A DNA stretch of 64,000 nt from Eonycteris spelaea (taxonomy: Eukaryota > Chordata > Mammalia > Chiroptera > Pteropodidae): the NCBI GenBank assembly GCA_003508835.1, contig PUFA01000170.1, positions 1,054,001 through 1,118,000 of the forward strand. The letters are read 5' to 3'. Under the pieces are notes generated by a model. The model was not told the origin of the DNA. It searched no databases and saw only the letters and a list, made by a program, of their open reading frames with translations. Below, one piece after another: positions 25,833 to 36,911 of the stretch. Each line of letters starts with the position of its first letter. The first letter of the stretch is position 1. The translations under genes and the position numbers were made by a program.

Positions 25833-27785
25833 CTTTGTGGAGAAAAAACGGACAAAGTATCACACAAAAGCTGTGTTACCTTGACTTTCACCATATTGAT
25901 GAGGACAAGATAAACAATAACGGTAAAGAGATCCTGGCAGGTCCCGAGAGCAGCGAATGCAGCAGCGGCCAGCACTACTAAGGAGGCGCTTGGTCCGCGC
26001 CAGACGCTCTTCTACGACCCCCGCAGACATTAACTCTGCTCATGCCACGAGGGAGCTGAGGTCTCAGTTCCCACCTGGCAACTGGGGACACACACAAGGG
26101 AAAAACTCCTCATCCAGAGTCCTGAGTGAGTACGTGGCAAAGCTGGGATTCCGGTTCAGGATCCAAAGTCCTACTCTTAACCACAATCCCACCATCCTTC
26201 CTCACTTCCTGTCCTTGCCACTGACAGTCATTCCTCTAGCGCTTTATATTTTTAATCTATGCCTCCTTTCCACTCGGCAACTCTCCTAGCATTATTTCTT
26301 AGCCTGGACTACGAGTAGCATCTTTTAATCTTATTCCTTAAAATTCTAGTCCTACAATTTCAAGCCTTCTGCAAAATCTAAACCATCAAATCATGTCATT
26401 TCACTGTTTAAAACATTTCATCCTTCCTCGGTGCCTAGACAGCCTAAAACTCTGGCTTGGCTTATAAAACCCTCCAACAGCTGGTGTTTGCCTCTTTGAG
26501 CAGGCCCACGTAGCCACACTCTACCTCTGGCCACCTGTCCTCCAGCTACAAAAAATGCCCTGAATTTCTGCCTGGGCTGCATCGCACCTTTGTCCTCTCT
26601 ATGTGCTGTTTTCCCGCCTTCTCTCCTCCCCTTCCCTCCCCCTCTTCGCCTCCAACTGACTCACTCCTACTGCTTATCTTTTAGTGGCCAAATCACCTAC
26701 TGCCTCTTACAGCAAGGAGACTTAACTGAATTCCCAGGCATCCCGCTTCGTCGTATTTCATAGTAAACCATAGCGTTTACATCTTATATATCATACTGTC
26801 TGATATTTGTCTATTTCCCTTGACATAAGCTCCACTGGCAGCAAAGAATTTCTCTCATTTCAATTCCCAGGGGCTGACACAAGATCCAGACTCAGAAGGT
26901 TTTCACTAAATGTTCACTGAATGAACAAAAAGGGGGAAACTGACTCAAACTGGACAGCCCAGGCCAAGTCACGGTTTAAACACCACTTCTGTTTGTCCTC
27001 AACAAGTCGCTTAATGTGGCTAAACATTGTTTTGCTGTCTGCTATGGAAAAGTTTATTTACTTGTAGACTCTTCCTTCATCATCCTCCCTCCAAATAGCA
27101 GCTACGACATGGTTTGCCTCTAACACAACATGGGAGTAGAACAGGAAGTAGCTCAAGCTTCTGGAGAAGTCTGGGCCCTCTCAGAACCACCCCCTCTACA
27201 CAGCCCTAAAACCTGGGTCCGAAAGAGAAGAGAGGTGAGGAGCGAATCATCTTTTCCTATCTCATCATCGGTTTGGTCAAACATTTTACTGCCCTCACTA
27301 CGCCCTCTACCAGTACACTGGTGACCTGATACTAACAGGGTGTGTCCAGGGGACATTTCTCCAGAGGAAAATACTTATGTTTCCTCTTCAAATTGAGGGG
27401 GAGGGGGAAGAACTAGAAAATAGGGGAACAAGCACATGCAAAAACAGGAGTAAGGAAGAATAATAGAAATGTTAAAAATTCAAGGCAAAAATCTATCACT
27501 GGATTGGAAGGGATGTTACAGAGCAAATGTGATTTACCAGAAACCCCACAACACGGTGGAAGCACAGAGCTCGCTGGCATCACTAGCCAGGCCACACAGC
27601 CTCACGGGCACCTCAGGAAAACGAAAATCCTTTTCACGGGGAGCACGCATTAAGAACAAAGTGTACGGGAACCATGTGGAACGGAAAGGAAGGAGTGTGC
27701 GGTTTATTCTCATCGGTTCAAGGGCCGGGCCATCTAAAAGGCAGCACTTATTTACAAGCACTGGAAGCGAACCCCGTAACAGTAC
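25833..27785 (-). other. CDC14A: CDC14A intron (about 2.0 kb)
   Basis: It holds an L2 fragment at 26380-26932. The rest is unclassified unique-looking sequence. Confidence 0.88.
26380..26932 (+). mobile_element. L2 fragment
   Basis: It has a pyrimidine-rich body, then TAAGCTCCACTGGCAGCAAAG, and a 3' end AAATGTTCACTGAATGAAC, as in L2. Confidence 0.65.
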
Positions 27786-27833
27786 CTGAAAGGCTGGGAC
27801 GCTGCTCTCGGGTGTCCTTTGGTATCATCCAAC
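27786..27833 (-). CDS. CDC14A: CDC14A 48-bp exon, residues ~417-433
   Basis: This short exon reads LDDTKGHPRAASQPF, against SDDTKGHPRAVSQPF in human. It has a split Arg-type codon at each end: it begins with the last base of one and ends with AG of the next. The acceptor is TTTTTGTAG and the donor is TTTCAG|GTACTG. Its length of exactly 48 bp equals the human prediction, so phase is kept on both sides. It lies in the Ser/Pro-rich tail, which is expected to be disordered and is outside the catalytic core. Confidence 0.93.
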
Positions 27834-29566
27834 CTACAAAAATCAGAGACAAAGCGCTCAGGCACCACCGGGGTGGCATGTTTCAGCGAAGACTAGAAGG
27901 CAATATCGTACAGAGTCAGACCTGTAAAATTATTAAAGTGGTAAAAGGGAGAACCTTGCAAAGGATATTCAGATGTGTCCCTTCATCAAATAAATCCTAG
28001 AACCAGCAGGGAATTAATTTTAGTCATTTTGCGTCATCGTGAAATTCACGTACAACAACCTGTTTTTTAAGCACAAGGTGGTACTGCATCCACTCAATCA
28101 AAAACGTCTGATGATGGTACCATGATGCTGTTAAGAAAAGCTAAACTTCTAAAAAATGAGAAAATTTCTGAAATAAAGAAAAAAAAAACAGAAAAACCAC
28201 ATTGAATGAGCCTCCTAAAATCTGTGTACTAGACATTCTCACTTCTTCTCCCTATTTATTTTCCAAGTCATATTCTAATCTATCCCTTCCTCCCCCTTAG
28301 TTCTTAAGAATCAAATATCAGTGTTCAAATGAATGTTAATCAACATCAAGCAATTTCTTAGAGTTCCAAGGAGAAAAAATGGTGACAAAAGAGATGAGTG
28401 ATCGGGAAGAACCGTCCACTGACGCGGCCACACGTGTGATGAACAGGGCGGGGCCGGCAGAGCCCCGCCGCGCCGCCAGCTCCGCCCCCGCTCTCCTGCC
28501 CTGCGGAGCGACCTCACCGCTTCGGACTGGAGCAACAAACCCAGACACCTTTTGTGTCAACTGAAGTTAATCGCACATCCAAACCAAGCAGCGAACCTGG
28601 CTCCTGGCCCACAGCCGCTGCTCATAAATGGTACTCGCTTCGATTCTGGAGTGGTGGTCGGTGGTTAGCACTAAGCACCAGGCTTGCTAGCCCATCTTCA
28701 CATCGTACTACAGAAAACAACTTTGAGCTGTGTGACCCTTTCCTCTCAGGTCAGGAAACCAGTCCGCAGAGCACCGGCAGAGGTGTGCCCAGACCCACTC
28801 TGACTTAAGTGTACAAGTCTCCCAGAAAGCACGAGAAACTAAACTCCCTGGGATCTGATTTACCACACTGGCAAAATAGTCTTCCTGTTATATATGACTC
28901 TCACTTAAAAGTCAAAGAAAAGTTTACGTTTCCCATTATATTCCTTTGTGGACTTGCCATGCCATATATTACAATAAAGACTTGATGCTATTTACAGATT
29001 TTTGCACCTACATTGATCCTGAAGCCTTCTGTAACCTAATCTGAACTATCAGCCGGTTTCCAATGTTGTGGTGGAAGTCCCATCAGTTGATTCTTATGAG
29101 TCGTTTCACACCAAATCAAGATGGCTGATAACTTCACAGGCATAGTGAGAACTGCTTATTCAATTTTCAAAATCAGAAGGTAGGGCTAAGGAGCTAGACA
29201 CCCCAAAGCTTTTCTGCACACTCCTGATGTCAACAAAAGCCTCAGGCACACTCGTGACGATTCGTCACGGGACCGGAAACCCACTCGCAGGAGAAGGGGG
29301 AATTCCAAAAGGAGTTTGGGACAGAAAACAAATTGCTCAGCAGTTTAAGGTAGAATTCCCGAGATTCAGATGCAGCCGTTGTTTTCAATGAGCTCCTAAA
29401 ACTTAGCCATTCCCCACAGTGCCAACACTAAACAACACAAAAGAGCGATACGCCAGAAAGCAAGAGGTAAAACGGTACTTACTCACTGATACTCAAAAGA
29501 GAGGGTTAAACATTCTATCCACAAATGGAAGCACAACACAAAGGTGGAAGTTTAAAATGGATCTAC
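27834..29566 (-). other. CDC14A: CDC14A intron (about 1.7 kb)
   Basis: This is largely unique-looking sequence with a short CpG-rich patch at 28420-28530. No exon or clear repeat is seen. Confidence 0.85.
28420..28530. promoter_or_regulatory. Short CpG- and GC-box-rich patch in a CDC14A intron
   Basis: GGGCGGGGCCGGCAGAGC, GCCGCGCCGCC and CTCCGCCCCCGC contain Sp1-type GC boxes within 110 bases. No exon is attached that I can recognise. Confidence 0.35.
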
Positions 29567-29680
29567 CTAAACGCAGAGGGACGAGGAGCGAGGCTGCCTC
29601 TGACTTTTTAAGGCACGTAGTTTGTCTCCCTGGGTTATGCTATTTTTCATTTCCACGTCTTCATCCTCTTCTAAATTATT
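29567..29680 (-). CDS. CDC14A: CDC14A exon, residues ~380-417, ending in an in-frame stop
   Basis: The exon runs from acceptor TTTTCCAG to donor TTTAG|GTAGAT. It reads [11 protein letters not shown] and then [17 protein letters not shown], matching the human acidic linker, here one residue longer. After QRQPR the human sequence TSPSCAF has become SSSLCV followed by TAG, the last codon of the exon. The length is 114 bp where 113 plus the extra codon (116) would be needed. Two bases are therefore missing near 29568-29575, and the join to the next exon is out of phase. A weak internal donor (TC|GTCCCT, last exonic base 29583) would restore phase. Confidence 0.88.
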   Translation of the reverse strand, partial: NNLEEDEDVEMKNSITQGDKLRALKSQRQPRSSSLCV

Positions 29681-29739
29681 CTGGAAAAGAAACACATGTT
29701 CCATAGAAAGGTCAATATGAAAATTTGGCTTTATATAGA

Positions 29740-30053
29740 TTTCTTTGTAAGTATAGATTATCTCCATATATATATTTTACATAGATTATCTAAATCGCTT
29801 TACTGCACTATGATTCAGCACTGTCCACATATATACTAAACTATGCTTGACTAACGGGGATATAAAGTCCAGCATAGGAAATATAGTCAATAATATTGCA
29901 GTAACTACATATAGTGCCAGGTGGGTCCAAGACTTATCGGGTGATCGCTTTGTAAGTTATATAAATGACTAATCACCATGGTTGTACACCTGAAACTAAT
30001 ATAATATTGCATGTCAACTGTAATTGAAAAAAATAAAATCATTAAAAAAAAAG
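29740..30053 (+). mobile_element. L1 3' end
   Basis: It contains GGGGATATAAAGTCCAGCAT, AATATAGTCAATAATATTG and TGTACACCTGAAACTAATAT, and ends in an AAAAAATAAAATCATTAAAA tail. These are typical of L1 3' UTRs in carnivores, ungulates and bats. It lies 60 bp upstream (minus-strand sense) of the CDC14A 29680 acceptor. Confidence 0.75.
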
Positions 30054-33000
30054 ATCAACTATTCACTAATTACTATACTGGTCAAATTCCAAATCAAAGA
30101 AACATGAGCATGGAAGTGGTAGAATTTAAAAGGAGCTATTTGTTACAAGGAACCACACCAAAGAGATTCTTCTACAGACAAAATCTCAAAATCTTCTACA
30201 GACAAAATCTTCCACAGACGAGATCACAGGAAGGGTCACGCCGGCCAGGAACAGCAGTCACAGGACTGTGGAGGCTTAAGCCGGTGGCTTCTCTGAGAGT
30301 CCCAAGCTGCCTGTCCGGACGTCTCCCAGACAGGCTGAGCATCGGCGCTCTTTTTCTGTTGGTTCCCAGCCTGCTCTACATTAAGCCCGGAAAATGAGAG
30401 CAAACTAAAACACACGAAGTGCCATTTTTAAAGATGTACTCATTTATGGATGACGGTCTTCTAAAGAACACATAATAGTGTAAAGTACGAAGATTTCTTT
30501 TTTTTCCACCAGTTGTTCTCTCTATATAGGTAAGATGGAAACTAAAATAGAATAAATGTAATTGTGTTCATAGATTTCACTTGGATAAAGTAATTCCTGA
30601 CCAACACATTACTGAAATGGTGACAGAGTAAGCTACTGGGGAGGCCATGAGTGTGCCATTAAGAAAAAAATATCAGATAAAATATAGCATACGAGGGAAT
30701 AAAAATGGAAGAGTTATAATAGGAAAAAAAGACATAAAAGGAGAGTTTGAAATAGAAATGAGTAAAAATAGAAATTAAAGGATTGGAAGAAAAAGATGAA
30801 AATGGAATTTTTAGCAAATTTAAGTGATTTGGCTAGGAAGGGTAGATGGGACATCTCCAAAATTCTTTTCTGCTCTCAGATGTTGAATCTATAAGATGTA
30901 AAATTTGCAGAAAGGCAAAGATGTCATCTTCATAAAATGCTGCTTCTGATCAATAAAAAGTTAGGACTTATCGGAGCGCCCCAAACCCATCTTCTCTCCA
31001 TCCTCACTGCCACTGGTTCAGACCTTTACCACCTGGAGCACTGCCCCGTTGCCTCCTCCTTCTCCCCCCGGCTGCACACAGACCCCAGCACACTTTCCAC
31101 ACCACAGCGGGAGTGATGTCCCCAAGCCGTGACTCTGTGCCCTGTCACTCCCCTAACAGACTCAGGCGGGTCCCGACAGCATTCAGATTGGAGCTGGAAT
31201 GCTGAGTGGTCCTAAGAGTGGGGAAAAGATGTTTAAAAGCGGAGCTTGAGACATTTAATTTCTACCTCACAGATTTTCTTCTAAGATGCACCCCGCTCAT
31301 GAGCATTTGATATCAAACAGCAAATGATTTGTAAATCATGATGTCATTAAAATACTACATCCTAATTTGCCTGATATAAACTTTATGTAAACTTGGCTGA
31401 ACGTCAGCAGCGTATTTCATAGTGTCTAGCCTAGCACTAAAGACCGGGCTCGATAAAAGTAAAGCCTCTGTTTTAAGATTTCTTATAATTCTAAGTGGCA
31501 AAGATAATTCATTAAAGCCAGAGCCCAGTCCATTACTATGGCCAGAATCACTCTGGTTGATACTTTTGGTTATTTTCTCTCACCCACCTCCTAAGCATTA
31601 AAAAACTTTATTTTCAAACTCTCCAAATCAGTAATTACAGAGCTTCCTAATACTCAATCACAGGAAAATTCCCATAGGCCTAGAAATCAAAAGATAATTT
31701 AGTATCTCTACTTTGAATCTGACTTGAGTTTACAACATAAAAAAGCAACCTCTAAAACAATATTGCCTTTTTGCAGTTTCTTTACGTCCAAACTCAATAA
31801 ATCCAGAATGTCCATGGGCTTCCAGCCCGAAGGCTGGCGAGGGACTCGAAACACGGTGAAAGCCTGCAGCATTCTCAGCTTCTTTTCCCACTTGGAATTC
31901 ACGCGAACTATAAAGATATCACTAACCCTAGTGCTTTCGCTTTTGAACAAACTCACTCCCCATATTCGTGTCATGTTCTAGCGTCAGCACCAGATAAGCA
32001 TGGCAAGAAAACACTCAGAAGAGCGACTTGCACAAAGCATCGCCTAACTGTGAAGTGATCCGAAACCCACGTACCACGTCACGGTTGAACATCTTAACCA
32101 TCCCATCGTTCTCTGGCATTTCCAAAGTTTTCCATTTCTGCCCTCTCATGGCAAAAATAATAGCTCTTCTAAATGGCTAGAACTAAAGTCATTAGGTGGT
32201 ATGGGAAATAGGGAGGAGGAGCTGAAAACCCAACGACTGAATATATGCTCAACTGCAAACTGACTGACTTTAAATTTCAAACAATTGGAATCTAAAAAAA
32301 GTATGAGAATGAAGTACCAGAAGTTACTTTAATACAGATTATGATACAGAAAGACATTATGTTCATATAAAATAAATCCTTTTCGGATAAATGGGTAAAT
32401 TTTATATGTGTCTTCTTCGAGGTCATAACTCAAAGCCCTATTTACTCGAATTCGACCTGGAAAAAAAGCTGACCAGAGCAGGAAAAAGTGTTCTTATTTA
32501 TGAGCCCTATTATCACATGAAAATGTCAGTTCAGATCCTTTTTTGTTTGCTTTGAATAGGCCGGACTACAACACACAGACAAGAAAATATCAACAAAGGC
32601 CCTGAACATCAACATGACCTTGGCTAAGATTTACATTTGGTTGGGACTCGTGACTCAAACAAGTAAACTTAGCTCCTTCATGAGTGGCTGTCATGGAGAA
32701 CATACCACGAGGCTGAAAAATCAGTTCTTTCCGCAGTCCCCATCCTTCGTCCTTGAAAAAAATTCGTTCTCCTTATCTCCTTATCTTCAAGCCACTCTGG
32801 TTATCTTTCTTGGTGAAAGAAACCTGTTTGAGATGAACTGCTGTCCTAAGAGAGCCATGAGGTATTCTTTCCATTTTGGGTTCCTGAAAGGCTAAGCCTG
32901 AGCCACAGTATTTTCTTCCAGGCCCTTGTCCAGGTCCAATGGGCTACTGCCTAACAGAACATAAATCTATATTTGCTGCTTAAATATTTTTAACTTTTTT

Positions 33001-33295
33001 TTTTTTTTGCTCCTTTAGGAACATAAAAATCCAGATATAAATTAGGTGCTTAGCCTCAAGGCATACTCTGGTACAAAGAGCTAAACTAAGAGTTAGAGTC
33101 CCAGTTCTCAGAGTGGCCCCACTACTAAACAACTCTGCTTGGGCAAGTCAAAGATTTTGTTGGGCCCCAGTTTCTGATCTGCATAAGAAGACAACTAGAA
33201 CAAATGATTTCAAGGGAGTTCCTAGCTCTAGAAATGCTCCAACCCTAATTCTTAATAAGTCACTTCTGTTTTTATTCAGAGGTTGTTGGGTGTAC

Positions 33296-33480
33296 TAGAA
33301 AAACACATGGATTTGGAATCAGATAGACATGGACTGATTTATGTTTCTAACCCTGAAGTTAGAACTTCTCTGCTATTCAATTTCCTTACTACAGAATAGA
33401 GCTAAGATTGCCTGAATATTACCAGGTAATTATAACGTTTAAATCAGACAATGTATGTTGAAAATGGTTTGCTTATAATA
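33296..33480 (+). mobile_element. MIR
   Basis: GGATTTGGAATCAGATAGAC through CAATTTCCTTACTACAGAAT to ATAGTGCCTCAAC follows diverged MIR order. Confidence 0.6.
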
Positions 33481-33935
33481 GTGCCTCAACAAAAAATGTT
33501 TCTCCGAGTTATGTTTTTCAATGCTGGACTTACTTTAGAAATCACTACAAATTTGAGGATTTCAGTGTACCACTGTGATGTGATACATACTATTTCTTCA
33601 ATTATCACATTAAAAGTTTTCTTATTGATATCTATTACCATGTTCAAGTAAAAAGTTTGCTTCTTGATTTCCTTTTTGTAAATATTCTCCAAACTACAGT
33701 AGTCCCCTTTAGAATTGTTCTCCTTAAATTACAGCTTTCTTCTTTTAAAGGATAATCACTCTCTTTACTCCGATTCCTGCTTTATAAGTGGATGACTCTA
33801 CACCTAAAATTTTGGTATTCTTGGCATCTCAGAGAAGAGATACGGCTGTGTTATATCTTGTTCAACTGGGAAACAAAGAAAGGCAGAACATGAGTGTCTT
33901 AAGGAGCCAAGAAAATCATCCTGGGGAAAACTCAC

Positions 33936-34100
33936 CTCTCCAAATCTCTCCACATTTTGTATTTTAGATAAGTTTCCACCAATAGACATATCATCCAAGC
34001 TAGAAAGAATTTTATTAATACTTCCTTCACTGGAGGGTCTACTTTTCAGTTTGGATCGGAAAATGTCTCCTTGGACCCATTGGATAATGAGGCTTGTTTT
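33936..34100 (-). CDS. CDC14A: CDC14A exon, residues ~327-379, with a 5-bp frame-breaking insertion
   Basis: The exon runs from acceptor TTTTTTACAG to donor GGAGAG|GTGAGT. It encodes [35 protein letters not shown] and ERFGE, matching human. The first codons (K-Q-A-S-L) are in the phase set by the previous exon, but TCCAA or an equivalent five bases lies before the Trp codon. The length is 165 bp, against 160 expected from the human protein. With normal splicing the frame shifts and stops at TGA, 34048-34046. A second AG eight bases inside the exon (first exonic base 34092) would restore frame with a slightly altered junction. The rest of the exon keeps the human frame with mild substitutions, so the damage is recent, erroneous or bypassed. 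Confidence 0.9.
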
Positions 34101-35264
34101 CTGTAAAAAAGGAAAGAAAATAAAATAATCTTTAAAATAAAGTACTATCATCTCAGAAGTATGATGTCCTGTGGACAAAAAAGATTAGCAGATAAACATT
34201 TACAAATCCAAAGAGACAGATTATGAGGTCTTAGAATTAAATGAAATAGTCACTTTCTGAAGCCCAAATAAATTATATTAAAGTTCTATATAAAACACAA
34301 ATAATCATCCTCCAATATATGTCTATATAGCCATAATGGGTTGACTATTAAAGTTCTCACTCAGATGCTTAGAACGAATTCCACAGCAATAAACACTGTG
34401 AGCCCATTTGTCTTTTAAATATGAATTTGAAATCTGCAAATATTTCTCAAGTAGCAATTTGATTTCTCTGTAAAAATAGTTGGAGTGAGCTGGACTCAAA
34501 GATGTAGGTGAAAGAACTTGAGTTAAATGGAGATATTGCCCAAAAAAAAGTACTAAACACCTAATTGTGTGTGCCACCATGAAAGGCCCTGAACCTGTAA
34601 CTTTAGAAACCCACTCTTGCAACCTGAAAGCAAGGCTTGTAGCCTCAGTAGATTATCCTTTGGGAAAATAAGAAAATGTGTTTGAAGTTCATCTATAAGT
34701 ATTATTCAATAAGGCACAATTACAACTGTTTTCAAGGTTATACGAACTTGAAATACAAGAAAAATGACTATCTAGGATTTCTATTTTTATTGATAGTGTC
34801 GCCTTCATACATTTCTTTTAAGATAAATTACCCCATAGAATAGCTTTTGTTCCATGCTATACCAAACTGTACAGAATAGAATTTAACCAAAAACATCATT
34901 GTTCATTATAAGTAATATCAACATCCAATAAAATAATAGCACTATCAAAGAGATGATACCAATAAGAACATAAATTTCTTTTCTAAAGCAACAGTAAAAC
35001 CAAGTAATACTTTCTCTCAAAAGTTCCACATATCATATAAAATTCAGGTTAAAACATGAGGGGGAAAAGCAAAACAAACAAGCAAACAAACAAACAAATC
35101 TCCATGAACTGTTTTGCCTCATTGGGCCCTCAGGAAAAGAATCTATCCTTCCTTTTCAATAGTTTATTTTCAAATCAGAACTTTATTGTTTATGGTTAAA
35201 TTCTGTTGGAAGTCTCGAAGAAAAGGTTAACTTTTAAATTACAGCAAAATTTTACATGTGTAAT

Positions 35265-35720
35265 CCCTCCCAACAAGCAAATCCATATCCAGGAATTATC
35301 ATCCTACAGAAATACAAACTTGTGTACGTGATAAGAAAATGTTTGTTACAGCATTATTTGTAAAAGCAAAATAATGGATATCCAGGTTATTAAATTACAG
35401 TAGATCCATTCTGTGAAATATTATGTAGCCACTAAAAAATCTAGGATGAATCTATATGTGGTGACAAAAAAGAGTGCCCATGAAATAAAGGCTTCATAAA
35501 TGCAAAGTATAAGTGACAGAGTGTGGAAAGTGTAATCCCATTTTTTTAAAAAAGGAAAAAAATGTTACAATGTTAACAAAAAGTTCATAGTACCAAAATA
35601 TTATCTAGTTAGAAGAATGGTAACAATGGAAAGAAACATTCACTTTCAATTGTGTAATGTCTACAGTTTTATATTTTCAAAATATGCCTCATTTGTTTTT
35701 GTAAAAAAAAAAACACAAGT
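35265..35720 (+). mobile_element. Old L1 3' fragment
   Basis: It shows CCAGGAATTATCATCCTACAGAAATA, ACAGCATTATTTGTAA, ATTATGTAGCCACTAAAAA and a terminal A tract, in the order of L1M-type 3' ends. Confidence 0.65.
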
Positions 35721-35850
35721 GATTTAAAAATAAGTAAGTAAATATCAAAGCAAAACAAAAGCTAGAGTAAGTATGAAAAGGAACATTTAAAGTTGCTATC
35801 AAAGAAGATAGCAGGCAGCACATCATTACATTGTTTTAACAAGAGATTAT

Positions 35851-36052
35851 AAAGAAGTACAAATGAGTAGCTGATGGATGGTCACGGGCATGGGTAGCAT
35901 GACAGAGGGAACACGGTTAGCATCAACATGATGGTTAGGTGGAGGGCCAGGGGAAGGAGGGAGCAACTGGGGGGAACGTTTATAAACTATACAGATGTCT
36001 AACCAAAGTACTGTATACTTGAAACCAATTTAAATCAATAAATTTTTTTAAA
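35851..36052 (+). mobile_element. L1 3'-end copy related to the 18203 insertion
   Basis: It shares AAGAAGTACAAAT, AGGTGGAGGGCCAGG, TGTCTAACCAA and GTACTGTATACTT with the 18203 copy in the same order, and ends in an A-rich tail. No clear TSD was found. It is older or more diverged. Confidence 0.65.
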
Positions 36053-36671
36053 AAGAAATTGTATAAAGTACTTTGATGAGAAGCCAGCAGAATAAGTGTC
36101 AAGAATGTTAACAGCGAGCGGTGCAGCTGGATGGTTGGGGGAGGGCTTTCTTTTTTAAAAGATAATGTCCTCCCTGCTTTCAAACAAAACATGTTTTTTC
36201 TTTTACCTTTTTTGCTCATTTTTTCAACAGTTTCCAAATAAAGCAGAAGGGAAAAAAGAAATACCTTTAGATTTGATTTCTGAGACAGCCAGTATAGAGG
36301 CTCTAGATATAAAATATGCTGTCCGCATATAAGACTAATTTATCATTTCTAACGTTGTTCTAAAATTGAACCTACGATAAATTATTTTTAAGAAACTTCC
36401 AGCATGTTTCTAAACAGATTAAATTTAAAAACAAAAATCTGGTGAATTTTTAAATATACATGTAAAATAAAAATTCCAAAAATCTACGCATACCAAGTCG
36501 CTAGGGAGTATGGCAGTGTCTGCTTGCCGTGGTGGCGGATCTTCTTGCCTTTTGGGTGCAAACAATCCAGAGAAGCATTTCTGAGCTTAGGACATGTAAA
36601 TTGGTGAGGTTTGCATGATCGCTGAGAGTCACATTTAACTTTTCTATACCAGCTGTAAAAATATGTATTCA

Positions 36672-36911
36672 GTCTATGGCCATGCCACCCAGAACGCCCT
36701 GATCTCATCTGACCTGGAAGCTAAGCAGAGTCAGGCATGGTTAGTACTTGGATGGGAGACCACCTTGGAATACCAGGTGCTGTAGGCATAAAATACACAA
36801 TATATGTGTACATTTTATGTATATAAAATATATACATATTTATATAAAACATGTGCACTATATGTACTATATGTATATGTATGTATGTATGTATGTATGT
36901 ATGAATGAATT
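36672..36911 (+). mobile_element. 5S rRNA-derived retroposon with an expanded AT/ATGT tail
   Basis: A 5S-like head runs from 36672 (GTCTATGGCCATGCCACCC) to about 36787 (GGTGCTGTAGGC) and includes AAGCTAAGCAG and TTAGTACTTGGATGGGAGAC. It is followed by a tail that has grown into TATA- and ATGT-type repeats up to 36902. A possible 8-bp TSD, TGTATTCA, is at 36664-36671 and 36912-36919. Confidence 0.82.

Larger units (their letters stand above)
29681..33935 (-). other. CDC14A: CDC14A intron (about 4.3 kb)
   Basis: It contains an L1 3' end at 29740-30053 close to the acceptor side and a MIR at 33296-33480. The remainder is unclassified. Confidence 0.85.
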
